Below are positions 44,486 through 53,080 of a DNA stretch of 64,000 bases, piece by piece. The notes beneath the pieces were generated by a model. That model had not been told where the DNA came from and searched no databases. It saw only the letters and a list, made by a program, of their open reading frames with translations. Source of the stretch: Blastocatellia bacterium (GTDB lineage Bacteria > Acidobacteriota > Blastocatellia > Pyrinomonadales > Pyrinomonadaceae); contig PMSM01000014.1 of the NCBI GenBank assembly GCA_003168335.1, forward strand, positions 62,001 to 126,000. The letters are read 5' to 3'. Both the position numbers and the translations under genes were made by a program. The number at the start of each line of letters is the position of its first letter. Position 1 is the first letter of the stretch.

Positions 44486-44880
44486 AGTTACTCGTCGATA
44501 CCAACGTCTTTTTGGAGATTCTACTCTCAGACTCTCGCTCAGATGAAGCAAGAGAATTTCTCGAAAACTCCAACGGGCATGAGCTATTTATATCGGACTT
44601 TGCCCTGCATTCCATCGGCCTACTCTTGCTCCGCCAAAACCTTCCGCAGGTTTTCGTGCAGTTTCTAGAGGACACAATCGACGCGATAGGTGTCAAGATG
44701 GTCTCCCTAACCGAGCGGGAACTGAGAACTGTTGTAAGTAACGCCTCGGCTTTTGATTTCGACTTCGACGACGCCTACCAGTACTCGGTGGCAGAAAAAT
44801 ACGATTTCACGCTGATCAGTTTTGATACCGACTTCGACCGATCAAAGCGTGGCAGAAAGTCTCCGGCAGACGTTTCCTAA
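44482..44880 (+). CDS. PIN-domain toxin (VapC-like RNase)
   Basis: The 132-residue protein has a PIN fold: the first acidic residue in LLVDTNVFLEILL (Asp6), a conserved Glu or Asp in the middle (RSDEAREFLENS, SDFALHSIG), and acidic residues near the end in DFDFDDAYQYSVAEKYDFTLISFDTDFD. PIN toxins cut RNA, often tRNA or rRNA, with bound Mg2+. Its partner is the overlapping gene upstream. No other gene shares the transcript; a truncated copy of the carbamoyltransferase 5' end follows in the other direction, about 110 bases on. All likely metal ligands are present, so the toxin may be active. Confidence 0.85.
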   Translation: MKLLVDTNVFLEILLSDSRSDEAREFLENSNGHELFISDFALHSIGLLLLRQNLPQVFVQFLEDTIDAIGVKMVSLTERELRTVVSNASAFDFDFDDAYQYSVAEKYDFTLISFDTDFDRSKRGRKSPADVS

Positions 44881-44989
44881 ATCGCTAGAACCACGAGGCC
44901 TCACCTCAATCTTCTACCCAGGCGCTACCGCAGGTGGTACTGACTGCCCACCGCCTTCTGTCCACCAGCCTCATCGCCGCAAACAAAGG

Positions 44990-45218
44990 CTTCTTATGCA
45001 AATGCGCCGAAGGATCGCGCGAGATGCCCACGTGCTCAATCTGTTCAATGTCGACGCCCGCAGCGCGCAGACAATACTGAATCGACTGTGTAGGAAAGCC
45101 GGCGCAGTGCTTGATGCGATTGAAGCGCTCTTCCTCGACGGCCGCGATCAGCCGACCGTCTTTGATCAGCGCTGCCGCCGCGTCACCGTGATATGCATTG
45201 ATTCCGAGGATGTACATC
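44990..45218 (-). pseudogene. Truncated duplicate of the carbamoyltransferase 5' end
   Basis: These 229 bases match 43950-44178 with two substitutions. The copy codes for the enzyme's first 75 residues (MYILGINAYHGDAA to SAHLHKK) and then runs into unrelated sequence, stopping at 44906. A frame upstream (to 45259) adds 14 residues before the normal Met. The similarity ends one base before the start codon on one side and just where the extra linker begins on the other. It cannot make a working enzyme. Confidence 0.9.
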
Positions 45219-45580
45219 TTTGCTGCTACTGCGCGATAACGTTGCGGCAGAGCCGCCATACCGCTAACTGCTTAGTCCCTTACACTGCTCGTTTCCTGCT
45301 GCTTCGTGCTTACTGCCTACTGCGTTCCGTTCTTTTCGTGGTCCGAGCGAATTGAAAGCGGCTTCGATCAAGTAGAGCGATAACAACAACTCCGCGAGCA
45401 TTCGCTGAAAGGCGTAATAGAACCCGGGACCGAACACTATTGGGTGACTACGTGCATAGCGATCAAGACTGTCTATCTCGACAAACAAAGTCTCCAGGAA
45501 ATAACCGCCTAACCCCTCCTTCTAACTGCCAGAAATCAGCGCCGCTAGCGAGGTGCGCTGCTTACTGCTCATGCAACTGA
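45219..45580. other. Intergenic gap beyond the duplicate
   Basis: About 360 bases contain repeat-like text (CTGCTTCGTGCTTACTGCCTACTGC near 45298) and a short minus-strand frame (45264-45488) with some hydrophobic character (FQRMLAELLLSLYLIEAAF) that could be a gene relic. The original upstream region of the carbamoyltransferase gene probably lies in its left part. Confidence 0.4.
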
Positions 45581-46750
45581 CTAGCCACCGCCAGCGGCAG
45601 AGCCAAAGCCATCTTTCCGGCAGTTAATCAGATCTCGATAAGTCGCGAGCATTTCCCGCGCGACGACGTCCCAGCCAAACTCTCTCTGCATCCAGCTCCG
45701 CCCGCGCAATCCCATTTCTTCCAACGGCGATTCATTTAGCGAATCGATCGCCTTCGCCAGCTGTTCCGGGCTGTTGGGGACGCACCGCCCGCAACCCTTT
45801 CCGTCGACTTGCTTCCAGGGCGTGCCGTCGCCGACGATCACCGGCACCCCGTGCGAAAGCGACTCAGCCACTACCATGGAAAAGTTTTCCTTGAATGAAG
45901 GCACGACGCAAAGATCCGCTTCATGAAACTGCCGGCCCTTTGTTGCTTCATCGATTGGGCCGCGAAATGTGACTCTGCGATCAAGCGACAGCTCAGACAC
46001 CAGACTTTCAAGCGATTGGCGATATGATGGCTCACCATCGCCGCAGACAGACAAAGTCACATCACTCTTGATTCGAGTCAGGGCTTGCAACAGATTTTCG
46101 ATCCCTTTGATTGGATGCAGGCGTCCCAGATAAAGCAAACGGAGGTTACCGTTCCTTTTGTTCGGACCATCATTCAAATCAGGAAGACCGATCCCGTTGT
46201 GAATCACCTTCGCCTGCGTCCGCCGGATGCGTGGCCAACTTTCATCCTTCTCTTCTTCACTGGTGAAGTGCAGCAGGACCCTCTTTGGATCACACAGACC
46301 GTTGCAGACTTTCTCCCAGACTGACTTTGCCCTCCCACGCGTAGTTCCCTGCCAGCGCTGCAGTGCGCCGCGCGGCGACCAAACCACGGGCTTGCCGAGT
46401 ATCCTGCACACAAACAGAGTGGGGATGGTAGGAAACGAATAGGTTGCCGTCAGATGCACGACGTCGGCCCAGCGCGCCATCGACCACAGATGCCTCAAGA
46501 GTCCCGGCGAGATACTCTGGCCCCACCGGCGCCGGCAGTAGTAAACGTCGTAGCCCGCCGGAAAACGCGTGGGAAACGCCGGCACAGAAATTCGGCGACG
46601 GGTTTTCGGTCCATCGCTGTCCGTTGTGAGTACCTTCAGATAAATGTCCGAGTGATGCGCGAGCGCGTCGCATAGTCCGGGTACGGAATGACAGAGTCCG
46701 CCCCAATTCCTGGCGGGATAAAACGCCGGCGTGACGTGCAGGACTTTCAC
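45581..46750 (-). CDS. Glycosyltransferase family 4
   Basis: The 389-residue protein has the GT-B layout: N-terminal MKVLHVTPAFYPARNWGG with a glycine pair for the acceptor side, then VVWSPRGALQRW in the linker, and the nucleotide-sugar half with RLLYLGRLHPIKGIENLL and the E-x7-E motif in FKENFSMVVAESLSHGVPVI. A GTG start at 46750 overlaps the stop of the preceding gene by one base (TAGTG). It should work on the cytosolic lipid-linked chain; sugar and linkage cannot be predicted. It is the last gene before the toxin-antitoxin interruption. Confidence 0.88.
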   Translation of the reverse strand: MKVLHVTPAFYPARNWGGLCHSVPGLCDALAHHSDIYLKVLTTDSDGPKTRRRISVPAFPTRFPAGYDVYYCRRRWGQSISPGLLRHLWSMARWADVVHLTATYSFPTIPTLFVCRILGKPVVWSPRGALQRWQGTTRGRAKSVWEKVCNGLCDPKRVLLHFTSEEEKDESWPRIRRTQAKVIHNGIGLPDLNDGPNKRNGNLRLLYLGRLHPIKGIENLLQALTRIKSDVTLSVCGDGEPSYRQSLESLVSELSLDRRVTFRGPIDEATKGRQFHEADLCVVPSFKENFSMVVAESLSHGVPVIVGDGTPWKQVDGKGCGRCVPNSPEQLAKAIDSLNESPLEEMGLRGRSWMQREFGWDVVAREMLATYRDLINCRKDGFGSAAGGG

Positions 46751-47910
46751 TAAGAGGCCGCTCCTCTTGAGCTGTAGCCACGGACTGGGCGACTCGCCAC
46801 CGGCGCCGCGGGGGCCCCCATTTCACGAAAGATGATCCCGTCAAATCTTTCCTTGAATCGCTCGAAGGTAAAATTAGTTTGCCAGCGGACCTGACCGGCC
46901 GCGCCGAGACGCTTTCGCAAATCGGGATCGAGGCACAGCGAAGTAATCGCGTGTCCGAGTTGCTCTACGTTGTCATAATCCACCAGCAATCCGGTTTCAC
47001 CGTCGCGCACCACTTCCGGCGTGGCGCCGCTGTTGGCCGCAATCACGGGCTTCGCGTGATACATCGCTTCGAGGAAGACAAAACCGAAACCTTCCGCCGC
47101 GCTCGGCATGATAAAGATATCGCTGTCGCGATAGTACGCACGCAAGGCCTCATCGGTGACATTACCGGCAAACTCGACATGCTCAGCCACGCCCAGATCC
47201 GTTGCCAGTGTTTTGTGTCGCGCTAAATCTGATCCGCCGCCCACGATGACGTAGCTCAGGTCGGGAATTCTGCTAAGCACTTTGGGGAGCGCCCGCAATA
47301 CCACATCGATGCCTTTGTATTGTTCACTCTGTTCCAGGCGACAGACTGAGAGGAGCCGTTTCGTGTTAACCGCGGGCGTGCTCACCGAATCATCAGCCGC
47401 CCATTCGAGCGCGTTCGGCAATACATAGACGCGACTCTCTTCCAGTTCATTCGCGGCTGCCGCCATCTTCTTCGTGGTCTCGCTGATAGCGATAAGAAAG
47501 TCAGCCTTCTGCAAGGCGCGTCTTTTCATTGGGGCCAAACGCTTCCAGGCGTCGATGCCATAGAGGATGACGCCATAACGCGATTGAGGCTGACATCGTT
47601 TGAGCATCAAGCCAAAGGGCGCGTAATTCACGTGACCGATAAGCGCGAGATCTATCGGCTGGTGCAAAGCAAGACCCAAGGTCCGCCACATCAGGGCCCG
47701 GCGATTTCCACTAAACGCCTCAAACGATACATTCTTCAGGGCTCGCGCCCCGTTCGCTACATCCGCCGGTCGATCAGTGCCGATTAGTATTCGCTTGTCG
47801 CAGGCTCGCAGTGAGCCGCTCAATTCATTCAACGTCCGGCACACCAACCGGTTATAGGCGGGGATGCCGCCATGAGCCGCGAACGTGGTTGTCTGTAACG
47901 CGAGAATCAA
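46750..47910 (-). CDS. Glycosyltransferase family 4
   Basis: The 386-residue GT-B enzyme opens ILALQTTTFAAHGGIPAYNR and has a conserved retaining-type second half: RLLSVCRLEQSEQYKGIDVVL, YVIVGGGSDLARH and PSAAEGFGFVFLEAMYHAKPVIAAN with the two Glu of the E-x7-E motif. The start is a TTG at 47910 with no strong ribosome binding site. It overlaps the next glycosyltransferase by one base, so the two are coupled. Donor sugar unknown. Confidence 0.88.
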   Translation of the reverse strand: MILALQTTTFAAHGGIPAYNRLVCRTLNELSGSLRACDKRILIGTDRPADVANGARALKNVSFEAFSGNRRALMWRTLGLALHQPIDLALIGHVNYAPFGLMLKRCQPQSRYGVILYGIDAWKRLAPMKRRALQKADFLIAISETTKKMAAAANELEESRVYVLPNALEWAADDSVSTPAVNTKRLLSVCRLEQSEQYKGIDVVLRALPKVLSRIPDLSYVIVGGGSDLARHKTLATDLGVAEHVEFAGNVTDEALRAYYRDSDIFIMPSAAEGFGFVFLEAMYHAKPVIAANSGATPEVVRDGETGLLVDYDNVEQLGHAITSLCLDPDLRKRLGAAGQVRWQTNFTFERFKERFDGIIFREMGAPAAPVASRPVRGYSSRGAAS

Positions 47911-47984
47911 AATTGAACCCGACTAGATCGACTCAGTGAGCTAAAGTTGTTTAGAAACAGCCAGAGAGGGTCAAGCTAGCACCA

Positions 47985-49232
47985 TTAGTTTTTTGGAGTC
48001 CGCGCTTGGATGACGCCCGCTTGCATGACTGCTTCGGCGATGACCTCTTGGCCTTCAGGAGTCGGATGGGCGTCTTTGTGGTAATGCAGCCAGTGCCCAA
48101 CTTGTTTGCTCTTAGATTGAAACGCATCGAGCGAATCAACATACACGATTCCCAGCTTCTTACAATCGGCCGCAACTCGATCAGCGCCCGCGGTGCGACT
48201 ATATTTCTGATCTTGCCCGAATGTTGAATTCCAAATCTCGTCATAAACCTGTGGGAGATAGGGAATGCCCACTACAATAAGTTTTGCGCCCTGGCGATCG
48301 CATTCAGCTTTCGTTTTGGACAAGAGCGCCTGGAAGAGACGCCACTGATATTCATGGCCTGGGCTTACATTCTTCTCAACTACGATGTCCATGTTCGGCC
48401 AAAGCGATTGGCCGTTGATTTTGACGTGACTACCGAAAAACAACGCAAGTTTTGATCGCCTTAGATACCTAAATGTCGCTGAGTATTCCAGGATCTCTCG
48501 AACCGTGGCTGCGGTGGTCGTGGGTTTTATGCCGACGCCATTGGCGGCTATGGGGTCCCAGTGCCTCTCGACTAGCTCACCGTTCGAGTCGAAGTCAAAG
48601 TAATCCCGAGCCCTATTACCGCCGTATATCCACCCGCCCCGATCGGGAGGCAGGAGATCGTAAAGATCAGTAGCATAAGACAGCCCTAATATGACGTAAT
48701 GCGGACGAAGCTCCGGCCCCTGATCGATGAGCCTGAGGAGATATTGATGCATACTGTATCCAACAACTCCGCTGTTGTAAGTTCGGAACTTACTAGGTGA
48801 GTAAGCTGCGTTAAGCTTCGTTTCGAGGACTTTACCCCAAGTCTGTTCCATTGACACGCCAACTGCGTATGTGTGGGAATCGCCGAGTATTAGTAAGCGG
48901 GTGCACGATTCGTCTTCGTCCTTGTTGTAAGGAGAATCGTTCATGAAAAGCGAATTGATATTCCCGGTAACATCGAACTCTGAGGTTGCCGTCCGAAATG
49001 AACCGAGCGTTGGTTTCCAGCCCCACCGGTTATCTGCAATCCATTTCCCGCCTTCGCCTTGATAAATGTCTTGTTTGTTTTCTCTGTACTCAAGAATCCT
49101 AAACGCTACTTCACAAAGTCCGAGACCAACTAGCGTGGAGAGGATCGAGACGACTAAACCAAAAACGAATTTTCGCCGCCGCGAGAGTGGCTTCGTCCTG
49201 GTCACAACAATTCGTTTCGTGATAATTGACAT
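47985..49232 (-). CDS. Membrane-anchored SGNH/GDSL hydrolase-like protein
   Basis: The roughly 415-residue protein has one membrane segment near residues 18-42 (FVFGLVVSILSTLVGLGLCEVAF) and an outer SGNH domain. The nucleophile motif is LLILGDSHTYAVGVS; an Asn/Gly block follows near NSGVVGYSMHQYL; the Asp-His pair is in DAHPTPEGQEVIAEAV. Proteins like this act in polysaccharide loci as O-acetyl esterases or as acyl carriers, like AlgX or AlgJ. It may acetylate or deacetylate the polymer in the periplasm. I chose the ATG at 49232; a TTG at 49241 would add three residues. Confidence 0.8.
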   Translation of the reverse strand: MSIITKRIVVTRTKPLSRRRKFVFGLVVSILSTLVGLGLCEVAFRILEYRENKQDIYQGEGGKWIADNRWGWKPTLGSFRTATSEFDVTGNINSLFMNDSPYNKDEDESCTRLLILGDSHTYAVGVSMEQTWGKVLETKLNAAYSPSKFRTYNSGVVGYSMHQYLLRLIDQGPELRPHYVILGLSYATDLYDLLPPDRGGWIYGGNRARDYFDFDSNGELVERHWDPIAANGVGIKPTTTAATVREILEYSATFRYLRRSKLALFFGSHVKINGQSLWPNMDIVVEKNVSPGHEYQWRLFQALLSKTKAECDRQGAKLIVVGIPYLPQVYDEIWNSTFGQDQKYSRTAGADRVAADCKKLGIVYVDSLDAFQSKSKQVGHWLHYHKDAHPTPEGQEVIAEAVMQAGVIQARTPKN

Positions 49233-49273
49233 ACACGTCAAAAAGCATCAATGGTCAACTTTCCATACGACAC

Positions 49274-50785
49274 TCATCGATAAACCACGCGAGCCAAGGC
49301 ACTCACTTCCCTCTGATGTGAGATCTGTTTCTCTCGGGCCCACCACAACAAGAGATATCCGAACAGAAGATTCTGCAGGATGTTTCCGAAAAGGATCTCG
49401 GCGCTTGAACCGATGCCGTTTAGAAAGAAAACAAAGAAAGCGATGAACACGGCCTGTCCGCCGGCGCCGGATTTCAAAGTCCCAAAGATCTTTTCCAGCG
49501 CGGAAATCGCGACTCCCTGAATCATCATTACAAACACGGCTCCGTACCAACCAAAATTGATAAAGGCCTCGCCTAGAATGCTGACACCAAATGTTGTCGT
49601 CTTAATCCCTTCTTCGGACGCGATCCCATAGTTCACTGCATAAAACCCGTTCGCGCTGCCGGCCAGCGGCTTGTTCGGCCAAATTGCTCTTGGAATCAGA
49701 GTCACAGCGAAATACGAGTAGGTGCGTCCATATTGATAGGGGACCTCAGCAGGCGTCATTGAGTGGATGTAGGCCACCTGATGGATAAAGTCGGCGCGGC
49801 TGGTAGCGCTCGATGTAGCTTCCTCCAGGTTTCGACTGCCGACAAAAGTCTCGGCCCAGTAAGTAGCGGCCTGTTTGATCCAGAGCGAAGCCCTATCAAT
49901 TGAAGACATCTGGACGCCTACAGAGCTATCGTCCAGACGCAGTTGTTGGCGATATTCCGACTTGACCGGCGAAAGAAAGAGAATCAAACCGAACACGCAC
50001 GCGGCTACCGGGACCGAAATGCGGCGCGTGTATAACCACCTCACGACAAAGAGCACCCCGATCGGAATCAATGCTTCTTCCAGGACGCCGGTCGAGATTC
50101 CATGCAGCGCGGTAACAGCTACCAGCGCATACAACCAAGCGGTGTACCACTTTGACGACTTCCGCCCGTAAACCAGCCAGCCGAGCACGCCGATGACCAC
50201 ATAAACCTGATTCTGCAAGAGCGTGAGCATTGCCGACAGCGGCACTTGATATTCTTCCGGAATGATCGCTCGTAAATTAAAGAGCAGCGGCAGCACTACT
50301 CCCAGCAGCAAACAACAAAGCACTGCCTTGGACTTATTGAGATGTAACTGAGCTACCGGAAGAGCCTGCTTGAAGGGTGCCTTCTGCAGCGAGTAGTAGC
50401 CGACCTGGAGCGCCGCGATTCCGATAATTGCGAGTAGCAGGGCCGCGGTTACGTCGGAATCATCCAGCAACCTGGTCTCGCCCTGCGCCAACTCGATCAC
50501 CGCATCGCGCGTAAAGACTGGAATTGCAAACTGAAGCGCGAAAGCTATGCTGAAGATCGGCATGGTGGGCAGGCCGGTTTCCTTGCGGGCAAAATAGCGC
50601 GCGGTGGGGTATAGACAAATCTCAAGCAACACAACTGCCAGGAAGACATGCCAAATGTCATAGCCAAAATCTGCGAGTATTAACGGAAGAACTATGGCCG
50701 TGACGATCCCGCCCGCAAAGAAAACCTTCAGCAGGTGGATGCTGCCGGCACGACGCATGATCAGAGTCGATGTTCGGGTAATCAT
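49274..50785 (-). CDS. Wzy-like O-antigen polymerase, multi-pass membrane protein
   Basis: The roughly 503-residue protein has about twelve hydrophobic segments, for example VFFAGGIVTAIVLPLILADF and AVLCCLLLGVVLPLLF, and a long outer loop with polar motifs (YQYGRTYSYFAVTLIPRAIWPNKP, TTFGVSILGEAFINFGW) that fit O-antigen polymerases of the oligosaccharide repeat-unit type. Sequence similarity in this family is always low, so the call rests on layout and neighbours. The ATG at 50785 sits just after the stop of the next gene upstream; a longer frame would overlap it by about 100 bases. Confidence 0.7.
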   Translation of the reverse strand: MITRTSTLIMRRAGSIHLLKVFFAGGIVTAIVLPLILADFGYDIWHVFLAVVLLEICLYPTARYFARKETGLPTMPIFSIAFALQFAIPVFTRDAVIELAQGETRLLDDSDVTAALLLAIIGIAALQVGYYSLQKAPFKQALPVAQLHLNKSKAVLCCLLLGVVLPLLFNLRAIIPEEYQVPLSAMLTLLQNQVYVVIGVLGWLVYGRKSSKWYTAWLYALVAVTALHGISTGVLEEALIPIGVLFVVRWLYTRRISVPVAACVFGLILFLSPVKSEYRQQLRLDDSSVGVQMSSIDRASLWIKQAATYWAETFVGSRNLEEATSSATSRADFIHQVAYIHSMTPAEVPYQYGRTYSYFAVTLIPRAIWPNKPLAGSANGFYAVNYGIASEEGIKTTTFGVSILGEAFINFGWYGAVFVMMIQGVAISALEKIFGTLKSGAGGQAVFIAFFVFFLNGIGSSAEILFGNILQNLLFGYLLLWWAREKQISHQREVSALARVVYR

Positions 50786-50799
50786 TTGGTCTTTGTGGA

Positions 50800-51996
50800 C
50801 TAAACTACGCAGGCTGTCGCTCGGGGCTTTATTACGGACAGTACCGCCGCTACCGTGCCATCGGTCGCAGCTTCTACGCTGTAGTCGGCAATCCATTTTT
50901 GCGCGTTCGCGCCGTGCTCAGCTATCAGCGAAGGGTTGCCGGCATAGACCGACATCGCTTCAGCCAGGGCATCGACATCGCCCGCTGGAAAGAACATGCC
51001 GGTATGGTCCGAGTGAACCAAATCCGGACCGCAACCAACTCGGTCGGAAACGATGGCGGGCACGCCGCAGGCCATCGCTTCGTTTACTACCAGGCCCCAG
51101 GTTTCCGTGCGGGACGGCACAATCAAGACCGCTGAAGTTGCATAAGCGCCGGCAATTTCTTTCTGGTTTAGAAACCCCGTGAACGTCACTGGAAGATTGT
51201 TCAATTGCGCGTATTCTTCGCATGCGAGGCGCAGCCTTCCGTCGCCGACCATTAGCAGGTGAGCGTTACTATTACGTCCTCGCAATTTCTCGATTGCCTT
51301 GAGCGCGTCCAACGGTCGTTTGTTATCAAGAAACTTCCCGACAAAAACGAAAACAATGGAATCGTGAGGGATACCCCACTTGTCGCGGAGTTCAGCCGGG
51401 CGAAGTCTCGCTCTTGCTGCCTCCGAGGCGAACCGTTCGTTATCAACAAAGTGCCGGACGGGAAAGAATGAGGACGAATCAGCGCCATAGAATCTGTAGA
51501 ATTCTTCGTTCAGCTCGCCGACGGTCAGATAACGGCTAAACCGTGGAATCCAACGGCCGAGGATCATTCGCTTGGCCGTGCGCACGTGCAGAGGCTTCTG
51601 ATCGAGCAGATGTGAGTCACCACGAATCAGCATCGGAACACCGTACTTCCAACAAGCTCTGATCGCCTGCCATTCGCTCTTCACTCTCCAGCCATTAATA
51701 ATCCAGACATCGAATTCGCGAGACGCAATGATGTCCGCAATCTCCGGCGCGTCGCAGCCGGAGAAATTAAATCCTGGCAGGCGCGCGACGTTCTTGAGAA
51801 AAGCGTGCGGATAATCCTCAAGCAGGGGCAGGTCCCAATGAAAAGTAACATCAAAGCCGGCGCCTTGTTCCGCAGCGTCGGGTTGAAAGCAATAGAAGAC
51901 TTTGATTTCGATCTCCGTTCGCTTTGCCAAAGAACGGAACCAGGGCGAGTGGTACTGCGTCGGATGCGAAAGAAGAATACCGACTCGGCTTGTCAT
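50800..51996 (-). CDS. Glycosyltransferase family 4
   Basis: The 398-residue GT-B protein begins RVGILLSHPTQYHSPWFRSL, includes the acceptor-side block WIINGWRVKSEWQAI and MLIRGDSHLLDQK, and ends in a donor half with FVFVGKFLDNKRPLDALKAI and PSRTETWGLVVNEAMACGVPAIVSD (E-x7-E). The HPTQYH start is common in a subgroup of GT4 enzymes active on surface polysaccharides. It lies six bases downstream of the CgeB-like gene in one operon. Specificity unknown. Confidence 0.88.
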   Translation of the reverse strand: MTSRVGILLSHPTQYHSPWFRSLAKRTEIEIKVFYCFQPDAAEQGAGFDVTFHWDLPLLEDYPHAFLKNVARLPGFNFSGCDAPEIADIIASREFDVWIINGWRVKSEWQAIRACWKYGVPMLIRGDSHLLDQKPLHVRTAKRMILGRWIPRFSRYLTVGELNEEFYRFYGADSSSFFPVRHFVDNERFASEAARARLRPAELRDKWGIPHDSIVFVFVGKFLDNKRPLDALKAIEKLRGRNSNAHLLMVGDGRLRLACEEYAQLNNLPVTFTGFLNQKEIAGAYATSAVLIVPSRTETWGLVVNEAMACGVPAIVSDRVGCGPDLVHSDHTGMFFPAGDVDALAEAMSVYAGNPSLIAEHGANAQKWIADYSVEAATDGTVAAVLSVIKPRATACVV

Positions 51997-52002
51997 ATAA
52001 GG

Positions 52003-53076
52003 CTAATGCGCGCTCGCGCCGTTGAGCCGCTGACCCAACCAATCCAACACGACCTTCATGCGCCCATCGATTGCGTATCCGTCACGTAACGATCGATCGA
52101 GTCCATGGGCGGCAATTCGTTCGCGCTCTGCCGGATGATCCAGGTAGTGCCGGACTTTCTGCGCCAACTCTTCGGGCGTTTCAAAGAAAGCGGCCTCGCG
52201 ATCTTCTTCAAAGTAGCGCCGCACTTCTGAATTGCGCTCATGCAGCATGAAAGCGCCGCAAGCTGGAATCTGAAATGTGCGCGCCGTAATTAAGTCGCCT
52301 GAACTCGATCCTTTTCCGGCCTCGCTCAGCAAGCCCAAACAAATCGACGAGCCGCGAATTGCCCGAGTGTAGTCTGCACCGGTAACTTCGCGACCCACGA
52401 TCGACGCGCCTAGATTAGGCGAGCGGCTCTTTCCCCATTGACAACCCCAAATCTTGAGATCGATTGCGGGCAATTGGTGGCGCAAAGCGGAGAGCAAAGC
52501 TTCTTTCTTTCGCGACCACGTGCCGATGAAAACCACGTCGCAACCGTAAATCTTTCGCTCCGCTTCCGTGAGTTGTACGGGCTGGTGCAACTCCGGATCG
52601 TACCCGGGCTCAAGAAAGCTTGCTTTCTGTATATGCAACTGCGTCTTCATGTCCCCGACGCCATAGGTCTTGGTGCTGAAGACGTGGTCATACAGCGGCA
52701 GGGAACGCGGAATATAGGGTCCGTGCGAAAGAAAACTTACATCCGGATAATAGTTAATCGCGATCACGCTTTGATCGCGGCACGATTGAAGAATACTGGG
52801 ATGCACCCAGTTGCCCTTGAAGACGAACAGACAATGCGGCTTGAACTCGTTAATCGATCTCAGCACGTCTCGGCTTAATTGATTGACCAGCAGCGGTCTG
52901 AAAATCTTGCGCAGCCCTTTTCCGATCGTGCCCCGCCATTTATTAGTAACGTAATGGCTCTCATCCAACACTTGAGTTGATTGCCCCAGGCGCTGCAACG
53001 CGGCAAACGAAGCCCGCGCGTCAGAGCCAAGCCACGTTTCGCCGATGCAAAGAATTCGAAAAGCTGGAGTCGCCAT
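52003..53076 (-). CDS. CgeB-like glycosyltransferase family protein
   Basis: The 357-residue protein fits the CgeB/GT1-like group: FRILCIGETWLGSDARASFAAL, the block YYPDVSFLSHGPYIPRSLPLYDHVFSTKTYG, VVFIGTWSRKKEALL and the end ARTFQIPACGAFMLHERNSEVRRYFEEDREAAFF. In this group the last part binds the nucleotide sugar. The Bacillus relative helps glycosylate spore coats. Here it sits in a run of glycosyltransferase genes with spacing of four to six bases on both sides, so it surely belongs to the exopolysaccharide operon. Confidence 0.82.
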   Translation of the reverse strand: MATPAFRILCIGETWLGSDARASFAALQRLGQSTQVLDESHYVTNKWRGTIGKGLRKIFRPLLVNQLSRDVLRSINEFKPHCLFVFKGNWVHPSILQSCRDQSVIAINYYPDVSFLSHGPYIPRSLPLYDHVFSTKTYGVGDMKTQLHIQKASFLEPGYDPELHQPVQLTEAERKIYGCDVVFIGTWSRKKEALLSALRHQLPAIDLKIWGCQWGKSRSPNLGASIVGREVTGADYTRAIRGSSICLGLLSEAGKGSSSGDLITARTFQIPACGAFMLHERNSEVRRYFEEDREAAFFETPEELAQKVRHYLDHPAERERIAAHGLDRSLRDGYAIDGRMKVVLDWLGQRLNGASAH

Positions 53077-53080
53077 TCAA

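Noticed and set aside
45264..45488. A 74-codon minus-strand frame with a hydrophobic stretch
   Set aside because: Starts at TTG without ribosome binding site and ends in repeat-like sequence; may be a gene relic but cannot be supported.
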